DNA of 64,000 nucleotides from positions 930,001-994,000 of the forward strand of contig JANATG010000018.1 of NCBI GenBank assembly GCA_029449235.1, in the 5' to 3' direction. Positions 1-11,453 of this stretch are shown piece by piece (the stretch's first letter is position 1; each line of letters opens with the position of its first letter). The translations under genes were made by a program, and so were the position numbers. Source of the DNA: Linnemannia schmuckeri. Taxonomy: Eukaryota; Mortierellomycota; Mortierellomycetes; Mortierellales; Mortierellaceae. The notes under the pieces were generated by a model that worked only from the letters and a program-made list of their open reading frames with translations, did not search any database and had not been told where the DNA came from.

Positions 1-505
1 ATGCAAGCAAGGATAGTGACGAAAGTGACAGCGATAGTGACAGGTGCGTTTTTTTGGAATTATATGCCGCGTTTTTGGATTGCTGTTTTTGATATGGGAT
101 GGTTTTGCCAATGTTTTGTGATAGATGTTCTAACATTTTTTTAAATTTTCTTGTACATGCTGAAATAGTGATGATGAGGATGACACTGCAGAGCTGTTGC
201 GTGAGCTGGAAAAGATCAAACGGGAACGCGCAGAGGAGAAGGAGCGCCAAGAGAGGATTCAACGCGAGGAAGAAGAAAAGGCACGGGAGGCACAGGTTGC
301 CGCAGGAAACCCCCTTTTGGACATGCCTGAAGCGTCAGCGGCATCATCAGGGCCCAAGGACTTTTCGGTCAAGAGGCGATGGGACGAGGATGTGATCTTC
401 AAGAACCAGGCGCGTGGCATGGACGACAAACCCAAGAAGCGATTCATCAACGATACTCTCCGCTCGGACTTTCATCGCAAGTTCATGAACAAATATGTAC
501 AGTAA
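1..505 (+). CDS. CWC15: Pre-mRNA splicing factor Cwc15/Cwf15, 3' part (5' end outside window)
   Basis: Cwc15 is a small intrinsically disordered subunit of the Prp19-associated complex in the activated spliceosome (nucleus). Two exons are visible: 1..43, whose frame begins at base 3, and 169..505. They are joined across a 125-nt intron; GAC-AG plus T restores a Ser inside an acidic Asp/Ser run. The second exon gives the family signature: an E/K/R-rich helix starting ELLRELEKIKRERAEEK, then GNPLL, then VKRRWDEDVIFKNQARG, and a C-terminus ending NDTLRSDFHRKFMNKYVQ just before the TAA. The N-terminal half lies upstream of the window. Identification rests on the conserved C-terminal block and is secure; only the start is missing. 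Confidence 0.93.
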
Positions 506-726
506 ACTAAAAAAAAACGCCTAATAAAACAGCAACTCGGAGTTGTTGCCCTTTGCCGAACTCTTGTGTTTCTCCACAGCTGCGTTTCTCTTTGATCTAT
601 TTGAAATGCGGCATTGAGGGGCCAGCAGATCACTATAGGCTAAGCCACCAAGTCTCCTCTTTAGTCCAAGAAGGGAGTTCTGACTTACAGACACCTTTCA
701 CTCTCTCTTAACCTCTACATTCAACC

Positions 727-2478
727 ATGGCAAAAGATGGTTTCTTGACCGCCAAAGCTGTAAGTTAGCTGTTTTCATCGACTCTTACCTACTTGAATGC
801 GACATAGAGGAAAATAAGATCAAAAAAGAAAACTGCCCTTCCCATGCTAACTTTCTTTAACCCTTTTCCATGGACATCATAGATTGGCAACCGCATCAAG
901 GCAAAAGGACTTCAGAAACTGAGATGGTATTGCCAGATCTGTGAGAAGCAATGCCGAGACGAGAACGGATTCAAGGTAACACAACAACGGCAGCAATCCA
1001 AAACGACGACCGTATACTTCATATTACCATGTCTGGTGATTTGTTATATTATCCTTTGTTGTAAACTTTTCTTTGAACTTACACACTGCTCTTTCCCCTT
1101 TTTGTTTCTTCATAAACTAGTGTCACTGCGCTTCAGAGTCGCATCAGCGCAAGATCCTATTGGTGGCTGAGTCCCCCGAGAAATATGTTAATGACTACTC
1201 TGCAGAGTTCTTGAAGGACTTTATGAAGCTGCTCTCCACCAGGTACTTTTCAACCCTGTTGTCACAAAATCCCACTACCTCTCATCGTAAAAAACTCCCT
1301 GGATGACAAATCAAGCAACATCGCTAAGCAAAAACACTTGTGTCCTTTCCTTGCCCTAACATAGATATGGAACTCGTCGAGTGAATGCAAACCTTGTGTA
1401 CCAGGAATTCATTGCAGATAGGACACATCTCCACATGAACGCCACCAAATGGGCGACCCTTTCCGAGTTCACAATGCACCTTGGTAAAGAAGGATTGGCG
1501 ATTGTCGACGAGACTCCCAAGGGCTGGTTTATGCAGTGGATTGACAACTCGCCCAAGACTCTGGCGAGACAGGAGGCAATCCTGAAGAAGGAACGCATGG
1601 AGCTTGATGACGAACAACGCGAACAAAGACTGATCCAGCAGCAGATCGACAAGGCGATGGCGCTCAAGCAGCAACAGGATGAAGCTGATGGGGTGACGAC
1701 AGAATTGGTCAGGGAGAATGAAGAAGAGAAGATCAAGCTGGATATTTCCATTAAGCCTGTCAACCTGACCGGTGGTATTGGAGGTGGAGGCCTCAAGTTG
1801 GGCGGTGGTGGGCTGCTGAAACCCAAGAGTCTAAACGCGCTCGCAGCTAAGAAACCCAACCCCTTCTCGTCTAAGAGCGCTTCTACACCCATCACCACCA
1901 CCGCCTCTGGAAACGGAAATGCAGCAAGTACAGCCACATCTTCAGCACCCACCAAGAAGCGGTCGCCAGTCGAGGAAATCATGGAGCGGGAAATGGCCAA
2001 GAAGAAGCGCCTAGAGGCCTTGAACAACAATCAAAACAACTCGTCACAGACGAGCATTGGTATTAGGCGTAGTAATCAACAGCCAGAATTAGAGAAGGAC
2101 AGGTCTAGGGATTCGAGTCGAGATGACCGTGACCGAGACTACAGATCAAGCCGTGACAATCGAGACAGCAGAGACACTCGCGATCGGGAACGGGAACGGG
2201 ATTATCGCTCAAGTCGAGATGACCGTGATGACAGAGATCGGGATTACCGGTCAAATCGAGACAGCAGAGACGACCGGGACCAGGACCGGGATCGGGACTA
2301 CAGACACAGTCGGGACGATCGTGACAGAGAGAGTTACAGATCCAGTCGTGACAGTCGAGATGACCGTGATCGCGATCGCGATCGCGAGTATGGATCATCA
2401 AGTCGAGACCCTCGATCTGACAGAGATTACCGAGACCGGGAACGCGATAGCAGCCACAGAGACCGTGGTCGTGATTAA
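727..2478 (+). CDS. KIN17: KIN17-type DNA/RNA-binding zinc-finger protein with an Arg/Asp repeat tail
   Basis: KIN17 is a nuclear nucleic-acid-binding protein linked to replication, repair and splicing. Exons 727..759, 883..975, 1121..1242 and 1365..2478 join in frame into 453 aa. The start is the ATG of MAKDGFLTAKA, the canonical KIN17 N-terminus. Residues 28-50 form the C2H2 finger (C28, C31, H44, H50). The winged-helix domain follows, including EFTMHLGKEGLAIVDETPKG and WFMQWID. A Lys/Glu helix and a Gly-rich LGGGG stretch come next, then roughly 135 residues of SRD/DRD/YRSSRD repeats to the stop. The metazoan family normally ends in tandem SH3-like/KOW domains; I see none here. Known: the N-terminal domains define the family. 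Inferred: the RD repeat tail acts like an RS domain. Confidence 0.92.
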
Positions 2479-2584
2479 AGAACAGCTCCCCTGTCTTTCA
2501 TTTATTTGTTGCGCATGTATATTCAGCAGAATGCCATTTTATTTATATTTCAGACGGCAGAGGATGAAGGCTCAAAGTGTGCTG

Positions 2585-2938
2585 ATGAGTTGACTGGGGT
2601 ATCGTGCTCAAACCGCTTAATGATGACGTTCATGCCAGGAAAGGTCGCATAGTAATACGAGCTGACTTTTTGAACTTGGACCCGGGGATAGAAAACTACT
2701 TAAGGTCGCTCAAAAAGTAGTACAGCATGACCTTGATCTCGATGAGAGCAAGTTTGAACCCAATACAGCTGCGAGGACCAGTCAGGAAGGATAATTATGC
2801 CCAGCAAACGTCGGGGGTGTCCAAGTTGATAGACTGTTGTTCCTCCTCAGAAGGTGCTGGAGAATCCATCCACCGGTCGGATTAGAACTCGTCGGCATCG
2901 TCGCCAAGAACACTTCTCATCCTGTGAAGCGCCCGCCT
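2585..2938 (-). pseudogene. Cytochrome P450 C-terminal relic
   Basis: The reverse strand reads as the C-terminal third of a P450 closely related to the two intact genes next door. It has a degraded DDADEF/DRWMD block, the heme-ligand loop FLTGPRSCIG, then KVMLYYFLSDL, PGSKFKKSARITMRPF and a VIIKRFEHD terminus. It carries three in-frame stops (after DADEF, after DVCWA, after SDLK) and a one-base frameshift just before the last block. The I-helix, K-helix and N-terminal half are absent upstream. This is a dead third member of the tandem P450 array. It begins about 100 bp after the KIN17 stop. Confidence 0.85.
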
Positions 2939-3428
2939 ATGTCACAAAACTCGAGCTGTAACCTTGACGGTTTGTCCGCTGACCATAACTACCGACGGTT
3001 CCAATCTTTGTAGAGACCTGATTTGACATCAAATTGTCGATGCCTGACAGTGATAAGACCCTTGAACAGAGCTGGTCATTGAATGCTTTGAAGACACCAA
3101 CGAGTGCGCGAACGTGGGGGAGGAAGCAAATATTCCTGTGTTGAATCGCCACATCTGAAACTACCATTCTCGGGGCCTTCCATTCTTTTTTACTTTTCGT
3201 TCTTGTTTTCAATTTTTTTTTCTGGTAGCAATCCGATCTATAGAGAAAAATAAATAATTAGCTATGGATATTGATTATCTACTTTCTGGGGCCGTAGTTG
3301 GTTAGGCCTCGATTCCTTGCAACACCCGTTCAAACCTCTATAACTCCCATTGGGCATTCACAGTTCAAGGATGCAACTTTTTATGTTTTATATAGTCATA
3401 CGCTGTATTCACAAAAACTATACATCCC
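2939..3428. other. Intergenic between P450 relic and P450-A
   Basis: About 490 bp. I see no convincing coding segment. A minus-strand open frame at 2937..3212 has no P450 motif that I can recognise. The segment may hold unrecognisably decayed upstream parts of the relic and the 3' UTR of the next gene. Confidence 0.5.
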
Positions 3429-5175
3429 TTACGCCTCAACTACGGCAGGGGCATCATGCTGGATCCGCTTGATGATGAGTCGCATTCCAGGGTAGGGCTT
3501 CATCGTAACACGGGGGGATTTGGAGAACTTGAACCCAGGCACAGGGGCATATTCGAGGTTGATGAGGAGATAGTACAACAGGATCTTAGTCTCGATGGTC
3601 GCAAACTTGGACCCGATACAGTTGCGAGGACCCGTGAGGAAGGGGACATAGGCCCAAGTCATGTCCGGGGTCACAAACTTGATCGACTCTTTTTCCTTCT
3701 CAGAAAACAAGGACGGTTCCATCCATCGTTCGGGCTTGAACTCTTCGGCGTCGTCACCATAGACACTCTTGAGTTTGTGCAGGGCTGCAGCAGAGAGGAA
3801 GATTTGAGTGCCCCGAGGAATATCGTAGCCAAGGATCTTGTCGTCTTGGGTTGCTACGCGGGAGGTTGTAGGGACCGGAGGGATGAAGCGGAGGAGTTCT
3901 TTGACACATGCACCAAGGTAGGGAAGTGCGTTGAGGGTGTCGTAGGAGAGGGGGCATCTGTCGGTTTCGGTAGGGAGTCCGATGTGATCCAGCATTTCTT
4001 GACGGACTTTTCTCTGGACCTCGGGGTGGGTTGAAAAGATGTGAAGCATCCATGTCACCGTAGCAGAGGTGGTTTCGTGGCCTGCCGCCATAAACGTCAT
4101 AATCTAGAATTGCACCATTCACATAAGTGTTGATATGTCAATCGTCTTGTTCTATAAGCAGCATGTGAAAATCGAACAATGTTGAGCCATGTTTGCTTAC
4201 CTGGGCTTTGAGCTCGGTGTCTGTCAATTTGCCATCGTCGAGTGTCCCGACCTGTTCGTTGGCCTGGATCAAGATACTCATAAGATCCTTCCCATCTCCT
4301 TCATCACCCGAACCCCTGCCAGCAACAATCTGAACACGCCTCTCCTGGATGATCTTTGTAGTGACCCGGTCAATGGTGCGAGCACTCTGCTTTCGAATCC
4401 GGTTATGCTTGAAAGGAATGTCAACGTAGAAGGGGATAAAGAGTCGAAAGAGCTGGATAATAGGCGAAGCACTGACAAACAGCTGGCGGTAGGCGTGGCT
4501 GAGTTCGTTGTCGGGAACTGTCAACGCCTGGAAGTCGTACCCAAACCCGGCCCGACCAATAATATCTAGCGTGCACGACCCTAAGTCGCGTGCAACATCA
4601 AACTCGACACAATTGTCCTCGGACGCATCGACACGTTCCTCCCAGATCTTGCCCAACATCTCGGCAGGGACGGCCATAGTCGAGACCATCTCCTTGATAT
4701 GTTTATGACTGAAGGCAGGGTTCAACATCTTGCGCTGCTTCCGATGGACATCCCCTTCAACTAACAGCACACCCTTTCCAATGACCTGGGACAGGAGCCG
4801 GATAGCACGGTCCGGTTTTGGATAATCATAGGCATGGGTGGAGAAGACATGTTGAATAGCCTTGGGATCTCCGAGGACGATCTGGGGGGAATTGAAAAGC
4901 CCACGGTAGGCGACAATGCCGCCGTACTGATCAATCCAATCGCGGTAGGTCTTGCCAGGCTCTTCGCGAAGGAGGTCAAGGAAATGACCAAGAAGGGGGA
5001 TGTAGTATTTGTTCTGTTTGGATCTGTTGGGTGGTCCAGGGACGCGTCGGAGGGGTGAGAGGAAGGTGGGGTAGAGGTAGGTTTTGTAGAAGATAAAGGT
5101 TGAGAGGAGGGCAAAGAAGGACTTTAGGACAAGGGCGGGTCTGAGTGACTTTGTAAGTGTGGAGATGACCGCCAT
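3429..5175 (-). CDS. Cytochrome P450 monooxygenase (P450-A), membrane-anchored
   Basis: A heme-thiolate monooxygenase, probably ER-anchored; the substrate cannot be read from sequence. Exons 5175..4201 and 4103..3429 flank a 97-nt phase-0 intron and give 549 aa. The N-terminus has a hydrophobic anchor (residues about 12-35) followed by the proline hinge VPGPPN. Visible motifs are HRKQRKMLNPAFS (C-helix, about residue 140), the I-helix AGHETTS, the K-helix ExxR (E394/R397), FKPERW, and the heme loop FLTGPRNCIG with Cys487 as the iron ligand. All key residues are intact. It is the downstream member of a tandem pair with P450-B, with the same intron position and phase, so the two arose by duplication. 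Confidence 0.95.
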
Positions 5176-5883
5176 TTTTTGTTTCGGAGATGGAAAAAAT
5201 AAAACAAAATGGAGGTAGAGTGGAGAGAGTGGAAAGAGTGGAGAGAGGGAGAAAGGAGAGGGAGAAAGGAGAGGGAGCTCAAAGTGACATGCAGCAAGGT
5301 GAAGAGAGAGAGAGATGAGAATAAGATCTCAGAGATGAGGTGTGTACAGTTGGGAGTAGAGACTGGAGAGAGTAGAGCGAAGAGTTGAGAAAGAAGCAAA
5401 AAATAAGGCTTCGGCTCGCCCAAGTTTATATGTTATTTTTTTGTTGACGTTGTTGGTGTTGTTGATTCAGATTGTTTACACATTTTGGGCTCTTTTGTTG
5501 AAGCGAGGGGAAAAAAGGAGTACGAAGACGCTTGTGCCCCAACGGACTAGCCCAAACATGTTTTTTTTATCTTCCCTTCGGCAATTAGACATTCCGAGAA
5601 GCCCGAAATACCAAGCATCATGACAAACATAGAAACACCAAGGGCAGGTCCAATACGGTCATGCGCAGCGAGATGGCCCTTGATGTTTTCGGATGAGGGC
5701 TGTGATATGCGTATTGAGCATGAGATCATAATAAACAAGGCTGTTGGAGAATTGCTATCCTTAATAGAGTTTATTCTATAGTCCAACAAATCCATTGGAC
5801 CGGATAAACATCATTAGAGATGCTCATTATCTCATTTCCTTGTTTCCGCCTCTCCCGAAGCTGCATGTATGCTCATCCTTCTT
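5176..5883. other. Spacer between P450-A and P450-B
   Basis: About 700 bp holding the promoter of P450-A and the 3' flank of P450-B. Upstream of P450-A the DNA is a GA-rich plus strand (CT-rich in gene sense), as in other leaders here. A minus-strand open frame at 5547..5795 has a coding-looking stretch containing IKGHLAAHDRIGPALG. I cannot assign it to a family and do not call it a gene. Confidence 0.4.
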
Positions 5884-7673
5884 TCAGGATTCAATCAAAG
5901 TGGCGCTGTCGTCGTTGTTGTTCTTATCCGAGAAGCGCTTGACGATGAGGCGCATGCCGGGAAAGGGTCTCCACGTGATGCGACTCGCCTTCTTGAACTT
6001 GAACCCAGGCACAGGGGCATACTCGAGGTTGATGAGAAGATAATAAAGAATAATCTTGGTCTCCATGGTCGCAAACTTGGATCCAATGCAATTGCGCGGT
6101 CCGGTCAAGAAGGGGATATAGGCCCACGACATCTCGGACGTGACAAACTTGGTCGATTGGCGTTGCTCCTCCGTAAGTGTAGCCGGATCCATCCATCGCT
6201 CGGGCTTGAACTCCTCAGCATCCTCGCCAAAGACACTCTTCAGTTTGTGCAACGCTGCGGGTGAGAGAAAGACTTGAGTGCCTTTAGGGATATCGTATCC
6301 GAGGATGGTGTCATCCTCAGCTGCGACACGCGATGTAGTCGGGACAGGAGGGATGAATCGGAGGAGTTCCTTGACGCAGGCATTCAGGTATGGCAGCGTG
6401 TTGAGAGTATCGTAGGTAAGGGGGCATTTGTGGGCCTCGGTAGGGCGACCAATGTGCTCCAACATCTCTTGGCGGACTTTTCTCTGCACGTCCGGGTAGA
6501 TGGAAAAGACGTGGAGCATCCATGTCACGGTGACAGACGTCGTCTCATGCCCAGCAGCCAGGAAAGTCATGATCTATCAGAACAGAGAACATGTGGACAT
6601 GGAGTTAGACGATGCGTATGAAAAGACAAATAAAAAGGCAAAAGACATTCTCTGTAAGGATGAGGTAGACAGTAGCCAGAAAGTGAAATAAAATGTCGTA
6701 CCTGGTCCTTGAGCTCGGTGTCGGTCAGCTTGCCGTCCTCCAACGATCCTACCTGCTCATTGCCCCGGATGAGAATACTCATCAGATCCTTGCTGCTGTC
6801 GTCTCCATCAGAATTCTTGGCATTGGCCAGGGCACGCTTCTCATTGATGATCCGCATGGTGACTCGGTCAATCGTCTCGATGGCCTTCTTCCGGTCGAGG
6901 TTTGCCTTAGTAGGGAGGTCAGCATAGTAGGGGATAAAGACTCGCAGGAACTGGGTCGAAGTAGTCTCCTTGTAGAACAGTTCGCGGTAAGCCATGCTCA
7001 TTTCGTTATTGGGATTTGTCATTGCCTGAAAGTCGTAACCGAATCCGCTCAATCCAATGATATCCAGCGTGCAGGACCCGAGATCGGCAATGATGTCCAG
7101 CTCAAATGGCTTTTCCCCCGACCGATCGACATGTTCCTCCCATTGTTTTCCCAGTGTCTCGGCAGGACCAGCCATGATATGGACCATGTCCTTGATATGC
7201 TTGTGGCTAAATGCAGGGTTGAGCATCTTGCGCTGCTTGCGATGAACATCTCCTTCGGCAAGCAGGACACCATGTCCTATGACTTTGCCGAGAAGACGGA
7301 CAAGGCTGCTGGGTTTAGGGTACTTGTAGGAGTTGGTGCCAAAGACGTGTTGAATAGCCTTGGGGTCAGCCAAGAGGATGCGTCGGTTATTGAAGAGACC
7401 TCGGTAGCAGACGATTCCGCCATATTGCTCGATCCATTGGCGATGAGGAATGCCGGCTTCTTCTTTGATTATGTCGGGGAAGTTGCCGAGAAAGGGGAGG
7501 TTGTACTTGTTGTGCTTGGACTTGTTGGGCGGGCCGGGGATGTGACGGAGCGGGGAGAGGAAGTTGGGAAGGAGGTATGTTTTGTAGAAGATGAGGGACG
7601 ATAGGAGGGCGAAGAGGGTGCTAATTGCTGTGATTGGGTCGACAGACCGCACAAGAGTGGAAGCAATTGGCAT
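5884..7673 (-). CDS. Cytochrome P450 monooxygenase (P450-B), paralogue of P450-A
   Basis: A membrane-anchored P450. Exons 7673..6702 and 6573..5884 flank a 128-nt phase-0 intron and give 553 aa. I chose the ATG at 7673 (MPIASTL) because the following anchor then starts within about 15 residues, as in P450-A; an upstream in-frame Met exists. Motifs: hinge IPGPPN, HRKQRKMLNPAFS, I-helix AGHETTS, K-helix ELLR, FKPERW, and heme loop FLTGPRNCIG with Cys486 as iron ligand. From the intron onwards it is collinear with P450-A without gaps up to the heme loop; the I-helix begins at the same point after the intron. Divergence is visible in the substrate-recognition stretches, consistent with duplicated enzymes drifting in specificity. 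Confidence 0.95.
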
Positions 7674-9231
7674 TTCGGAGTTCTTGGTGTGGTGTAAATA
7701 GGAAAGAAGAGGAAAAAAAAAGAAAAACACAAAGGAGAATGTGATCAAGTGAAGGAATGAATGAATGAACGAGAAAGAGTGAATGTCAAAAATTGGAATG
7801 AGAGTTGTCCGAGATGGTATGGACTTGTTAAAAAACCTGCTTCGACTCGTGCAGCTGCTGCTAAATAAAGTTTTGTTTTTTAGTGGGAATCTGTGAGTGT
7901 GTAATTTCCGATCTGTGTATAAGGATTAATGGTACGCGTCCATTTGAATGAGTGATCGATAGCCTCTTTTTTGGTGGCGTTGAATGCAGTGATCGTAGAT
8001 CGACACTTCGAGCACACACATGTGTTGCGCGTCCTTTTCTTTTTCTTCGTTTTTTCTTTTGTTCTGCACTCTATTTAAAAAACGACTCCCAGTTCAAACG
8101 TACACGATCCACAATTCTTGAATGCAGAACCGATCTGATCCTCATCCAACAATATTGCAGTATTTTGTTTCATCGCCAGCCGAGAGAGGTAGGCGGAAGG
8201 GTAACAATGTTAAATTTAGGGTGAACATGTACTTGTTCGCTTTGTTGTTTCAGGAGCTGAAAATAAGAATGGATCCCTGGGTTTAGGCCTCGCTCAATTG
8301 GGTCCGATCGCATGCAAAGTGTGTGCGTAAACAACACGTTTACTTCTTTGGTAGATGACGTTTGTGCACGAGAGTAGACACAATGCAATCGATAAGGCTA
8401 CTTCCTCGTTTTTCATTGTGAGAACTAGGCCACCTCGGCATCCTAGACTTCCGTTAGGGTATTAATTGTTTGTCATTGTCAATTTGTTCAAATAAGGGAA
8501 TCGGATTGCCTTGGTCATTGGTCAGTGCACCCATGTGTCCTTTATTTGTTGACGAAGGTACCCTTGGGTGCATACAGGGTGCAGCCCGTAGTTAGGATAA
8601 TTAGGACACGACCGTGTCTTCTACCTGTATCTTTCAGTCTAATCATCCTACACTTTCTAATTGCACTCATGTGGGGTTTGCTCCTGAGAGAAGTGCGCGT
8701 GGATTGAGAGTAAGAGAGCAAATAAGAAAAGGTCAGCAAGCAAAAGAGAAGAGAATGCTCTCAGTCCTTGCACAGAATAAGGGTGGTTCTTCATGTGAAA
8801 TGAAATGAAGTGGTAAAAGATGCAATACTGACAGAGTCGTACCAAGAAAGAAGAGTGGTTCTATACAGTTGCAATTGAACCGTCGGAATATCTTCTGGAT
8901 GCCCAACCTCGTTCTTTTTTTGTTCCCCGCGCTAATCTTTATTTCTCTTGTAATTCTTAATTGCACACCAAACGCCCGTTTTGTTTCGAGGGCACTCCTC
9001 TTCTTCTCCTCCCCTCTCACCTCCACTCACTCCTCCACCCTTCTCCACACCTAACCGCCTTTCCCTCTCATCCCTTTTCCTTTATTACTATTCACTCCCT
9101 ACCCTTGTACAAGCATCTTTTCTCTTTTCTTCTTTCCGTCTGCTGCTCATCATCATCTCACTGTCCACTACTTCATTCCAACACACATCCGACATCGTTC
9201 CCACCACACAGACACTACTACATAGTTCCTA
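7674..9231. other. Intergenic, divergent promoter region P450-B / RCE1
   Basis: About 1.56 kb between two divergent genes. The right end (about 9000-9230) is strongly CT-rich, the style of 5' leader seen throughout the window. I find no frame with recognisable protein motifs, no tRNA and no repeat family. Confidence 0.55.
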
Positions 9232-10393
9232 ATGGCAGCATTCGACCCAACCATCTCGCCGTGGTTAGCTGCGAGTTCATGTGTCGGATTCACAATCCTT
9301 TTTGTCGGATCCCTCTACGTTTTCCCTGCAGAGACCGTAAAGAGTAAACTCGCCAAACAAGTACGCGAACATGCCCGCTACACAGCAACAGCAGCCGCAG
9401 CAGCAGGAACAACAACTCAACCCTTAGTTAACAACTATCACACCAGCACCCCTCCTGCCTCACCACGGCCGTCGTCCTCTTCCGCAATATCTACACACTC
9501 CAACGCCACAGCTACCAGTACATCGAACACACTCATCATTACCACAAAGGCACCCTCTACAGCTGACAACAGAGCTCACCGGAGTAGCACTCACCTCCAC
9601 TTTATCGATACCACCAGCTCCGCCGCTAATTCACGGGCCTCCTCCTCGCCTGCTACGTCGTCAACATCCACCTTCAGTGCCTCTTCTGCATCTTCCTCCA
9701 GTTCAGCGTCTGCCTCCACACTCCCGTCCTCCTCATCTGCATCAGCAACAACGACAACAACGATAACTGCAATGGCAGATAGTAGTTCATTATCGGCCAA
9801 ACCAGAGGTCGCTATTCATCCGCACTCTTATTCTCAATACGACCAAGAGTCGGCCCGTTTTCAGTCCCCAGTCGAGAACCAAAAACTGGATCGTAATCAT
9901 CCGTTAGTTATCAAGCAGCGTTTCAAGGGAATCGCACTGACTTGCTTTGTGGTGCCCTTCTATCTTTGGTGGCTCTTCAAGTTCTCGGGTGCCATCTCCA
10001 CAGACAAGGTACTATTACACACCTGATGCAGGGCGTTATAGAATCGCGTATGCATCATCCACGAACATCTATTGGCCCTACCGTTGTGCATGATTCGCAC
10101 TAACGACCATTATTTCAATATCATCGATGTGTAGTCCTTTTGGGAAAGACTGGGTCGGTTTTTAGGCTTGTTGGGCATCTCAATTCCCAACAACATTTTC
10201 AAGCTGGTGAATCATGTTGTGCTCCCATTGTTGCTGGTTGGGTGTCTGTTTATGGGGCCTACCTTAATGATGTTCCTGAGCAACGAGCTGCCCTTTCAAC
10301 AGGCCTTTGACTGGACCACTCAGCGTCAACATATTCAGGGACTTATGGGCTTAAGGAATTTTGTCGTCGTATGTATCATAGAGAGTAACTGCG

Positions 10394-10426
<33 letters not shown>

Positions 10427-11105
10427 GTGTAACAACAAGAGCGATTGTTTAATGGGATGAGACTAACTGACTGGTTGCTTTGTTTGTATTCATACATATG
10501 TGTGTGGATAGGGTCCGATATCGGAAGAGTTTATCTTTAGAGCATGCATGGTGGCGATTGTGGCGAACTCAGGGGCACGGCTGCCTATGATGATCTTTGT
10601 GCTGCCGCTTGTCTTTGGTATTGGTAAGTGATGGTATCTCAGTCACACAACCATATCACACTTTTTTGTTTCAATTGATATTTTCATTGTCCTAAGTATT
10701 CTTTCGCTCTTGTCCATCGCAGCACATATCAACCATGCATACGAGTCCTACGTGAAAAAGGGTCGCACGCGGCAGGCATTGATGGGTGCAGCAGCCATGG
10801 CGGCATTCCAGCTTCTCTATACAACCCTCTTTGGCTGGTTCGCCACCTTCTTATTCCTGAGAACATCTAACCTGATCGGCCCTTGTCTCTGCCACACCTT
10901 CTGTAATATGATGGGCTTCCCCGACGTTACTAATATCCAATATTTCGGTCGATGGAAGAAATGGCTGTATCTGACCTTTGTTGTGGGGATGGTCTTGTTT
11001 GGGCTGTTGTTGCGGCCGTTGACCCATCCTGCCTGGTACGGTGACGAAGAGAGTTCTGCCTACTGGGTCATCACCATGGGAGCGCCGGCGCCCCACGGTT
11101 CTTGA
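9232..11105 (+). CDS. RCE1: CAAX prenyl protease 2 (Rce1-type, ABI/CPBP family)
   Basis: Rce1 is an ER multi-pass protease that removes the last three residues of prenylated CAAX proteins such as Ras and fungal a-type pheromones. Exons 9232..10008, 10135..10368, 10512..10623 and 10723..11105 give 501 aa. The catalytic EExxxR motif reads GPISEEFIFRA (E342, E343, R347). The conserved His of AHINHAYE follows at residue 376, and a second His block is LCHTFC. Several hydrophobic segments flank them. Between the first membrane segment and the core is an insertion of about 150 residues rich in Ser, Thr and Ala; yeast Rce1 is about 315 aa, so this accounts for the extra length. Intron 2 carries a (GAT)n microsatellite. 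Confidence 0.95.
10394..10426. repeat. (GAT)n microsatellite in RCE1 intron 2
   Basis: About ten perfect GAT units. The repeat lies wholly inside the intron, 25 nt after the splice donor, so it does not enter the protein. Confidence 0.9.
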
Positions 11106-11453
11106 GCTCATGTTTCTTTTATGTCTTTATGGTAATAATAAAAAAATCATTTCTTCCAGTATGAACATAACCACACATCAATTGAACAACAACAGCCAAG
11201 TTCTTATGCCTTAGCCCTACTGAAATCGACAAACGCGACTTTTAGCTAGGTCTGTTGCTGAAATGCTGGAAGTGTGACTGCGTGGCTGAATTTTTGTTTA
11301 CATTTCCTCCCACTTCGTTGGCCTTGTGTGCCGCCCAAATCAGAGTCTCACTCGGTCTGTCGGGACCTGAGATACTCTTTGAAATTTAGTTCCCTCTAGC
11401 CTTCTCTCCTTTCTCTGCATTCGCCAAACTACATTCATTCACACATACATACC

